In this document: one piece after another, positions 56,080 through 64,000 of the stretch
How the letters are laid out: every line of letters starts with the position of its first letter
How positions within the stretch are numbered: the first letter of the stretch is position 1
Source of the DNA: Amblyomma americanum
Lineage: Eukaryota; Arthropoda; Arachnida; Ixodida; Ixodidae
Direction: 5' to 3'
NCBI RefSeq assembly: GCF_052857255.1
Contig: NC_135497.1
Span: 350,626,799 to 350,690,798 of the forward strand
DNA length: 64,000 nucleotides
The notes under the pieces: generated by a model
What the model saw: only the letters and a program-made list of their open reading frames with translations
Database searches by the model: none
Told to the model about the DNA's origin: nothing
Made by a program: the position numbers and the translations under genes

Positions 56080-56975
56080 CTTCGTAAAACACGACAACCA
56101 ACCACCTCGGAAGCACTGCACCCCGTCCGCTCCGAGAGTGATTGGACCATCCATGGCGGCGCCTAAAAAATCACGTGATCGCAACTCTCCAATAGGCGGC
56201 GCGGCGGCACAGAGAAAACAGCTGCGGTACATTCATAGTTCCAGTAACTTTATTCGCGACTCTCTCATCGCACTTAAAACCGCGCTTATCTCCGTGCGCC
56301 CTCTCTTAGTGATCACGACAACTAAGCTTAAATTCCTGTTGCCGCGGCAGTGGCTGAACTTCCAAGCGCAAAGAAAAATGACGTGTCACGACGTACCAGT
56401 CAAGGTAAATTGCAAGTCAACTGAAATTTTGTTGCAGCATAATGAAAGCAGCGTAAATATCAGAGGCAAAGGCGCTTTCGTTTAGCTTTTATAATTGCAG
56501 ATTCTATATTTACAACTTAGCCCTGTACAACTTTGAGCGTTAGATAGGAAATCATTCACGAGTGAAACGCTTAATGGATTGTACGCACCAGCACTTGAAT
56601 TGTTGTCCCCACTGTCTTGAATAAGTGAGCCCACGCGGCTTCTTGCAACAACAGTAGTCTCCCATAAAAAAAATAAGAAATGAGCCCAATCGTTCGGTTT
56701 CCATACTCAAAGTAAAATAAATCCGTTGGATGTTACCTGCTTTGCGCGCCTTTCTATCAACGCAACCTAGTTTTGAGCAGCTGCCGCGGTGACCCCGAGT
56801 AACGGCACTCACGGGGCGCCCGCGGGGCACGAAGGAAAGTTAATTAAAAAATTGACAGTGGCTTAACTTGGCTAATCCTGGAATTCAGCGAAAAGCAAGC
56901 ACGCCTGGGAAGCGTATGAGGCTCATCCATGACAGCTCCGCTACACACTCGCGACAGCCGTTCTATATATACCCA
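56080..56975. other. nothing recognised
   Basis: Short ORFs only. Confidence 0.4.
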
Positions 56976-56983
56976 AATTACAG

Positions 56984-57115
56984 CGTGGCCATGACGTGGT
57001 ATCACATAATCTTACGAAACCCCCTTCAGAGGTCATCACGTGGCCATGACGCGGTATCACATCATCTTAAGATACCCCCGTCGGATGTCATCACGTGGCT
57101 TCACATCACCTCATG
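56984..57115 (+). repeat. 55-base tandem repeat with CACGTG at each boundary
   Basis: Units start at 56984, 57039 and (partial) 57094: CGTGGCCATGACG(T/C)GGTA, then a variable middle ending GTCATCA. Each junction makes TCACGTGG. Confidence 0.75.
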
Positions 57116-57125
57116 GGTGTTCTTA

Positions 57126-57167
57126 AGGTCAAAGGTCGACCCGAAGGTCACCCAATGTCAAAGGTCA
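57126..57167 (+). promoter_or_regulatory. cluster of AGGTCA nuclear-receptor half-sites
   Basis: AGGTCA at 57126, AGGTCG at 57133, AGGTCA at 57145, ATGTCA at 57155 and AGGTCA at 57162. Two pairs are DR1-spaced (57126/57133 and 57155/57162). Such direct repeats are classic nuclear-receptor sites. Function here is unproved and no gene start is adjacent. Confidence 0.35.
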
Positions 57168-57424
57168 ACTAAACGCCGTGGGTCAAGGCCAGCGGTCGAG
57201 GGTTCGACACCATAACTGTACCACATATGGTCATACACGGCTAACGTGGTTGGGCTGAAAGTCCTTCAAGGTCATTCTCCGGCCTGTGCGACGATTGCTT
57301 ATGGAGCTTATCGCTTCAAAAAATGCTTTGCGTAAGCAAGTGAACTCCCACAGGATGGCTTCCGCGCTCCTTGGTACCAAGCTGCGGTGAAGCCGTCTTT
57401 CAAGAGCGCGTGTTCCTGGGGGAC

Positions 57425-57905
57425 ATGCACACAGAAAAACTTTATTTCTGCAAGTGAGTTTTCGACACAGCTGGGTCCCTGGGCCCTGCGCGGTCCCGTA
57501 TTGCATCACGTAGATTATGTCGGGACATGACGTCGGCAGCCCTAGTCACCGCAGCAAGCTGCGATGTCCAGTATGCAGACGTGAATAGGACCGCCCAGTC
57601 CTCCCAGCTCGAGATGGCGTGCTGTCCCTGCCGGGGAGGGTCAGCAGGGCAGCCGAAAAGGATGTGGCAGAGTGTGACGCGAGGGTCACCGCATAGGGAG
57701 CATGCAGGGGACGTGCCACATTCGTGGGATAACAGCTTAGGGGATGACAGAGAGTGGGTCTGGAGGCGTCTGAGGAGGATCTGTTGGGAGTGCGTAAGAG
57801 AGGGGTGGGGAGGGGGTAAGTCCAACGATCCAAACAGGGTATTTGCGTGAGCTCTACAAAGGTGTGCGCCAACTCCGTCGAGAATCCTGGATCTGGACTG
57901 TCTTC
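57425..57905 (-). mobile_element. 3' end of an I-like LINE
   Basis: Minus-strand reading from about 57905: LPPPHPSLTHSQQILLRRLQ, then CSLCGDPRVTLCHILFGC, a CCHC-type tail, then SWEDWAVLF and a stop at 57444-57442. AATAAAG follows near 57447 on the same strand. This layout is the C-terminus after the RNase H domain of I-like elements. Everything 5' is lost. A SINE begins directly at the truncated edge. Confidence 0.75.
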
Positions 57906-57908
57906 AGC

Positions 57909-58141
57909 CACCCGCCGCAGTAGCTCAGTGGATAGAGCGCTCGACTTCTGATCCGGAGTACCCGGGTTTGAACACGACCGCGGCGGCTGCGTTTTCATGG
58001 AGGCAAAACGCTACGGCGCCCGTGTGTGTGTGTGACAGTCAGTGCACGTTAAAGATCCCCAGGTGGTCGAAATCATTCCGGAGCCCTTCACTACGGCACC
58101 TCTTTCTTCCTTTCTGCCGTGGGTTCAAATCCCAGATGGGG
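57909..58141 (+). mobile_element. SINE type A with an abnormal 3' end
   Basis: Head GTAGCTCAGTGGATAGAGCG with anticodon-like TCT (CGACTTCTGATCCG), B box GGTTTGAACACG, core and the start of the pyrimidine block (CTCTTTCTTCCTTTCT). There the normal tail is replaced by GCCGTGGGTTCAAATCCCAG, which looks like a tRNA T-arm, and ATGGGG. No ATT tail. Confidence 0.82.
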
Positions 58142-58149
58142 AAACTTTA

Positions 58150-60405
58150 TTTTTCGCAAACTTCCTTTTTCATCGCAATTTGCATTTCGCGTGACTTGAA
58201 TGAGAAATCTCGTTTTGTTCAGAATCGCTTGTATATTATGCCGCGTTCTGAAATGAACTGCATGCATTTGTTCATTTGATGCATACCGCATTAATGTGAG
58301 CTGTCCGAAATTTGTTGTCAGTGAGCTCGCACCAGCTTTTGGTCAGCAGTGGCGGTTTTCTTTTGTGTGAAAAGATTTGTGTGAAAAGATGGCGTTCATT
58401 CGTCGGGTTTAATTAGCACAGTGGTGAGTGCTCCACCGTGCCCCGATTAATAAGTGGCCGTCTGCAACTTTCGATTTTGCCGTTGGCGAGGAACCCACTC
58501 CTTTGTGGACCTCTCTTAAGGTACTTGGCATGTTATGAATTGTTCCGTGCAACCGGTTAGCGGCGGATCCAGTTTTCGCCAAAAGAATCTGGGGCCGACT
58601 TTGGTAATGTGCTGTAGAGTAGCCCAAAAGACTTTGCGAGAGCAATTATTTTTTACTGATCGTAAAATTCATAAGGAAGATGTCTGTTAATTTAGAAAGC
58701 TGGTTTATCATAAATGAGCGCAGAAAACATATTATAGACTTCTTAATCGCCTGTTTTCTCACTGTATATATGCAACATTCTTGTGCATATCTGCAATTCT
58801 TTTGGTTTTGTAAAGATATTTTTCGTTCTTAGGCAAAGCGCGTTTTCCTTTGTCATTGAAAAGGGAGCTCTAAAACTGGGCTATGATATGCGGCAGAAGA
58901 ACAGTATATTTGAACTGGTCGGTCAAATTATGTATGCAGACACCACTCCAATATGGCCTGTTTTCCCGTTTAAGTGTTAAATTTGGAACAGTCTTGATTT
59001 ACACAGTGACAGAAAATAGTAGTGCCTCAAGAGTTACAGATTTGTTGCTGTGCACAAATGTATATGAAGGCAATACAGAAGCAGGCCAGCTTGTCTCGAT
59101 TTCCCTGTTCTCCTAGAAGAGAAAGAGCAGAAGCTGCTCAGGCAGGATTTTCCTGCAGCCAAGCAAAAAGAGTTCGGAGCTGTGGGGGCGCCAAGTAAGA
59201 ATGCAGTAAAAGTGGTACAACGCTATGAAATAATATTTTGAAAGAGCAAACAATAAATGAGACAGGACAATAAAGATTGTTGACCCCGCAGTGCTTGCGA
59301 GAAATGGTTTATTCTGGAAACAGCCAGTGGCATGGATCACAGTGCATACAAATTAAAGGACACGTGCACTGGAGGTACACCAACACACAATCAGTCAAGC
59401 GCTCCAAAATTGAAAACAAAATGTGCAGGCCATCTAAAAACATTATTTCGTACAAGAAGAACCTGACCAATGTCTGGACAGGGTTAAAAAGCAGTGCATT
59501 TTCAGTCAACAAAATCAAATTCCTGGGACATATACTAACAAAGAGATGACTCGACACAAATTCACACTGAACCGCGCAAGAGCCAGCTTGAACTCATTCA
59601 CACCCCCAAAAATTAAGGACAAAACATACAGTACTGGCTACCTCAACATTGCCACTGCAGCATTGCATAACATGTCAAAACGACCAGAGATTGACAGTAA
59701 CGCAAGACAACACCAAACCAGGACTCCCTTTCCAGGAAATTAAAATCAGACACCCAAACTTACCATTCCCAACCCTCACACACAAAATGAGGCCCATTCT
59801 TAGGGGTGTCTGAGTGCTAGTTTTGGACTGCAAATTGAATAAATTCCTGTTCAATTAGTACAATGAATCGAAGAGTACATGTTCAAAATTACTTTAAACT
59901 AATCGAATTTGCTCTCAAGTTTTCAGATACTTTTCGAATAGGGGACACAACGCTTGATTAAGCTCCATTGTATTTTTCTGCTATGAATCTCCCAAAAACT
60001 GCACACATTGACGACGTGTAACACTATTCTTATTCTAAATGAAAAAACTACTATTTTCACTCCCTTATAAATTCTACTTCTATACTATTAACACGACCAC
60101 GCACCACCACCACCAACACCAACACCACCACCTCCTCCTCCGTCCCCACCACCACGTCCTTAATATCCACCTCAACACCTACACTACAAGTTATTGCCTG
60201 ATACAATTTGATGCTAATGAGCATGTGCTTTTACACACATACACATACAAGAGGGATCACAGCATGCCGATGAGTCCTCTCTCTTGCCTCGGTAGACTGA
60301 TCAACCCACACACCCACATGCACACATATTTTCTCCTTTCCACCCACACACGCACAGAGGTGAACACAGCATGTTGATAGGTAATCTCTCGCTTCTCAGT
60401 AGCAT
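58150..60405. other. unassigned; low-complexity CAC tracts
   Basis: ORFs at 58783-58980 and 59277-59743 have no recognised domain. CCACCA/CACCACC low complexity at about 60096-60160 and CACACA tracts at 60230-60360. The right part abuts the 3' end of the transposase remnant. Confidence 0.4.
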
Positions 60406-60410
60406 GTGTA

Positions 60411-62577
60411 TTACACATCCATTCGATGTAAAACAAGTTCCCCGATGCCACTTAAATCTTCATCACTGAAATGAGTGCTCGACTCATCAGAAGAGGTGTT
60501 GCACGAGTCACAAATACTGAAGACAACCGGTTCAATTTCAGCGTCAACAATCATATCGCGTTGCCATGTTTCAGCCTCAACTTGCTCCACATGAACACAA
60601 GAGTTTTTCCAGTTTTCCTGGCTTACAGACGCCAGTGCTTCCGGAAAGAGCTTTTTCCACTTAAGCCAAAGTGAAACATTACTTGCGACTTGCGATGCAT
60701 CACTTCACCTGGCTCCAGACAAGTTCAATTGAACTCGCAGTGGTACGGTGGTAAACGAAGCACTTCATGGCCATGTGTAGCTGCCAGGGTGTCGATGCGG
60801 TACACAACGCTGGGTGTGTTTACCTTTTGAGAAAGCTCCAGCAGTTCTGCCCTCACCATGTCCTGTGACCACGAAACACATTTCATTGTGAGCCAAAGCT
60901 GGATATCAGCTCTGGGCGTAGACTTGGTAAGTGTTTTTCAAGAACCACGCTATAATATGGAGCATTGTCCATGACGACAATGCTATTGGCCGGAATGTTT
61001 GGCAAAAGCTTGTCGGTGAACCACTGCTCAAAGTAGTTGCCATCCATCTCAGAGTGGCACTCAGGGTGGTTTCCCTTTTTGCTCTGAAGAAGTCTGCAGC
61101 GTCTTGCACGAATCCTGTTGCACTGCTCCCAGCATGTACAAGGATCAAACGGGCCCCTTTGCCCGAAGGCGCAGCCAATCCGGTTGTTAAACCTTTCAAG
61201 AAGGCATCCTGAGATGACTTCACAGTCTTGTCCTGCCAGACGTATTCTTTTGTGCGCCCTGCGTTGACCCAGGTTTCATCTAGGTAGATGATGCACCTGT
61301 AAATGCAAAGCATCAGAGCGCACGAGTTAATGCTTCTAAGTAAACAAACACACTGCAGCATGTAAGTAGTTAACGAACTGAAAAAAACACACTGCTGACC
61401 ACTGTCTCACAAACAGCCGCTCAAAGACAATCGAGAAAAAGAATTATCTCGTCTTTATTGCGCCCTTGTTCGGGCTTATATTTCGCGCCCAGGCGGCATT
61501 TGGTATCCAGTTTATATTCACTGTATGTTTGCATTGGGTACTTGACTAATTCGGCAACATTTTAAATATCTTCACTTGCGGCGACTGCGAACAAAAATTA
61601 CCAACGTTCGCAGCAGGAGCGCCAGTAACTCGCTCCACCGGAGCAACGGGCAGCGTAGAGTGGGTGTTCATTCGTTCCTACGGTGACGACGAGATGGCAC
61701 TACCTATTGCAATGCTACGACATTTTTGGCAGTTTTGTTGTTTTTGCTTGCCGCACCAATTGGGATTTAGCGATTAAATCTGCCAATGCAGAAACGTGCC
61801 CCGCCTAAATGTAGCGCCAATCTGGCCGTGAAACGTCACCTTTGCGAAAAGGCCGGCAACTGTAACGAGGTCAAGACTATTTCTTTTATATGTGTTATTC
61901 TGAAGCAACGCTCACTGTTACGACTACGAGATTTCAACGCTAACATCAAGCTCTATATGAAGCCAGTCTAAACGCGCTGCGGAAGAAAATAAGCAAGGAA
62001 CGGCTCGTACTTGCCCTTTCTTCGGAATTTCTTGATCGCCCGCAGGTACCTGCGACGCCTGGCAATGATGTCACTTCGCTCGATCAGCGCAAGGTTCCGT
62101 TTTCTTTTTTCAAATGTGAATCCCACGTCCTTCATTAACCTCCACAACGTCGTTTTCAAGAAGTTCGGCAGGTCGCCGTCCTCATCGACAGCCTTTAGCA
62201 CACTGTCCAGTGTTGGGACTTCCCTCTTCGCGTACATATATACTGTGCACATTCAGACGGACGGCATTGACAGTGAAGCTGTCATTCTTGACTGTTCACT
62301 TGCTTGAAACCTTCACGTCGCGAGGTCTTTTATTCGGAGACGCCAAAGGCCCACACAGACGCTCCACCTTGATTTTGGCAACGGCACGGGGAGATACTCC
62401 GGTATCCTCGCTCGCGGCACTCAGTGCTTCCCGAACAGACTTCTGTAGAAAACGGGTCCCGGTACGAGAGTACATGTTTGCAATTACTTCCTTAGCGTGC
62501 CTTTACAGCTTGGATGTATGAACCTTCGAGAAAATGCGTACAGGAGGTGGCCGCGGCCGCTCTGCTGGACGCCATTT
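60411..62577 (-). pseudogene. DDE transposase gene remnant with a predicted intron
   Basis: On the minus strand from about 62577 the pieces are: a helix-turn-helix-like N-terminus (VREALSAASEDTGVSPRAV), a linker with YAKREVPTLDSVLKAVDEDG and then IIARRRRYLRAIKKF to 62011. A predicted intron spans 62010-61297 (GT at 62010; acceptor TTTACAG before 61296). Joining phases gives KGK-CIIYLDETWVNAG. The catalytic domain has the first Asp in YLDETW (61287-61270), the second in VVMDNAPYYS (GAC at 60969-60967) and PPYHCEFN...IELVWSQVK for the third acidic residue near 60730. The Ser/Asp-rich C-terminus ends at 60411. This order fits a Tc1/mariner-IS630-type (DDE_3) transposase family common in ticks as I know them. 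Frameshifts near 62240, 61080 and 60735, plus stops after 60900 and at 60707, make it a pseudogene. No terminal inverted repeats were found. Confidence 0.82.
61297..62010 (-). other. predicted spliceosomal intron of the transposase remnant
   Basis: 714 bases; begins GTACGAG and ends TTTGCATTTACAG on the minus strand. Coding similarity stops and resumes exactly at these sites and the reading frame is kept. Confidence 0.65.
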
Positions 62578-62579
62578 CC

Positions 62580-62885
62580 TCAAAAGTGAAAGGGAGCCGG
62601 AAAATTAAACACGCCGGGCGGCCAGGGTTGCGGGAACAGCGAAAACGTGAAATGAAAAAAAGCGACAAGCGCAAAATACAAAATAGCAGATCTCGATCGA
62701 TTCGATCGCAATAAGAGCGTTTTTTGTCACGCTGATAACAAATGTATTATCTACATAGCCTGCTGGCAAAGCATTTGTTATTTTTCGCTCACCACAGGGA
62801 ACGCACTATTTTGTGTCGCGAATGCAGGCAGGGCAAAAAAGAGCGCTATCTTTTGCAGCGTCGCATATGATGTTTGAAACAGAGT
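62580..62885. other. spacer between transposase remnant and satellite
   Basis: No gene or repeat recognised. Confidence 0.4.
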
Positions 62886-62889
62886 ATTG

Positions 62890-62980
62890 ACTTTGCTTCG
62901 TGCAAGTGGGCCCTAGAGTCCTCGAAGTATGCCGGGAACGCGATCGAAGCAAAAGCTGCAAGCGGAAGAAGGAAGAGAAT
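62890..62980 (+). repeat. leader of the satellite array
   Basis: TTGCTTCGTGCAAGTGGGCC, TATGCCGGGAACGCGATCGA and GCGGAAGAAGG match the leader of the single copy at 53470-53575. Confidence 0.85.
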
Positions 62981-63951
62981 GCACGTGAACGTAGAGACGA
63001 CAAGACGGGCCTCTGAGACGCCCAACCTGGAAATAGCCTGTTAGACGTCAAATCTGGCCTGCCAGTCCAGACCACTTCGGCCGCTGATGCCAATCAGCTT
63101 TCGCCGACTAATGCGCTAAGCACGTGAACGTAGAGACGACAAGACGGGCCTCTGAGACTCCCAACCGGGAAATAGCCTGTGAAACATCAAAATGGGTCTG
63201 CCAGTCCGGACCTCTTCGGCCGCTGATGCCAATCAGCTTTCGTCGATTAATGCACTAAGCACGTGAACGTAGAGACGACAAGACGGGCCTCTGAGACGCC
63301 CAACCGGGAAATAGCCTGCTAGACGTCAGATCTGGCCTGCCAGTCCAGACCACTTTGGCCGCTGATTCCAATCAGCTTTCGCCGACTAATGCGCTAAGCA
63401 CGTGAACGTAGAGACGGCATGACGGGCCTCTGAGACGCCCAACCGGGAAATAGAATGTGAAACTCCATATCGGACCTGCCAGTCTAGACCTCTTCGGCCG
63501 CTGATGCGATCAGCTTCCGCCGATTAATGCACTAAGCACGTGAACGTAGAGACGACAAGACGGGCCTCTGAGACGCCCAATCGGGAAATAGCCTGTGAAA
63601 CGTAAAATTGGGCCTGCAAGTCCAGGCCACTTCGGCCGCTGATGGCAATCGCTTTCGCCGATTAATGCACTAAGCACGTGAACGTAGAGACGACAAGACG
63701 GGGCTCTGAGACGCGCAACCGGGAAATAGCCTGTGAAACGTCAAATTGGGCCTGCCAGTCCAGACCTCTTCGGCCGCTGATGCCCATCAGCTTCCGCCGA
63801 TTAATGCACTAAGCACGTGAACGTAGATACGACAAGACGGGCCTCTGGGACGCCCAACAGGGAAATAGCCTGTGAAACTTCATATCGCACGTGCCAGTCT
63901 AGACCTCTTCGGCCGCTGATGCCAATCAGCTTTCGCCGGTTACTGCACTAA
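62981..63951 (+). repeat. satellite array, seven monomers of 138-139 bases
   Basis: Monomer starts (GCACGTGAACGTAGAGACG) at 62981, 63120, 63259, 63398, 63536, 63674 and 63813; the array ends at 63951 before AGCCGGTGCA. Conserved blocks are GACGGGCCTCTGAGACGCCC, GGGAAATAGCCTG, CCAGTC(C/T)(A/G)GACC and TTCGGCCGCTGATG. Monomers differ at several positions each, so the array is not brand new. Small ORFs over it are frame-inconsistent. Confidence 0.96.
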
Positions 63952-64000
63952 GCCGGTGCATTACATTGGTTGGTTTGGTTGGTAACAACTCTATTTAAAA

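Noticed and set aside
26996..58000. tRNA genes at each TGGCTCAGTGG ... GGTTCGAACCC match
   Set aside because: Every such match in the window is the head of a SINE, followed by the SINE core; stems are imperfect and anticodon regions vary.
61198..61361. Upstream part of the 151-codon minus ORF as a true protein start
   Set aside because: The part before the acceptor at 61296 is the intron read through; coding similarity begins only at CIIYLDETW.

Overview
This window is eukaryotic, repeat-dominated DNA, most likely from the genome of a hard tick (Ixodida, probably a metastriate such as Rhipicephalus or a relative). The assignment is inference. It rests on abundant tRNA-headed SINEs of the type I know from tick genomes (tRNA-like A and B boxes, a shared central core, and an ATT-repeat or GTTAAACCC tail), on RTE, I-like and Penelope-like retroelements, and on a tick-type DDE transposase. 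No rRNA, true tRNA gene, operon or CRISPR is visible. A 100-base run of N at 43724-43823 shows that this is a scaffolded assembly.

Only two host-like protein-coding loci are convincing. The first is an uninterrupted, intronless gene for a divergent EB1-family microtubule plus-end protein (34962-35759, minus). It has an N-terminal calponin-homology domain and a C-terminal EB-homology segment. The second is a 362-codon exon of a type II single-pass membrane protein (50158-51243, plus) that ends at a perfect GTAAGT splice donor.

Layout: 1-2.4 kb, a LINE on the minus strand (endonuclease ORF2 running off the left edge, broken ORF1, possible 5' UTR repeats). 2.4-6.7 kb, mostly unassigned, with a broken exon-like fragment and short repeats. 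6.7-8.94 kb, a 5'-truncated RTE LINE inserted into an older repeat with a target duplication. 12.0-13.9 kb, a 1.9 kb segment that recurs almost identically at 41.8-43.7 kb and runs into the N gap. 16.3-19.4 kb, two Penelope-like copies in inverted head-to-head arrangement, one carrying a SINE. 19.7-20.7 kb, two small tandem repeats. 24-34 kb, scattered SINEs, dense at 31.2-33.6 kb together with two hairpins. 34.6-36.8 kb, the EB1-like gene with tandem repeats at its 3' side and a duplicated, palindromic 5' side. 37.6-38.1 kb, an array of alternating inverted half-sites with compensatory changes. 46.6-48.8 kb, an I-like LINE with reverse transcriptase and RNase H. 50.1-51.4 kb, the membrane-protein exon. 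53-58 kb, more SINEs, one copy of a repeat that reappears in the satellite, and a LINE 3' end. 60.4-62.6 kb, a broken DDE transposase gene with a predicted intron. 62.98-63.95 kb, seven monomers of a 138-139 bp satellite.

The parts do not form a pathway. The window records layered insertion (RTE into an older repeat, SINEs into a Penelope element and into a palindrome) around two host-like genes. The least explained structure is the covarying palindrome array at 37.66-38.1 kb.
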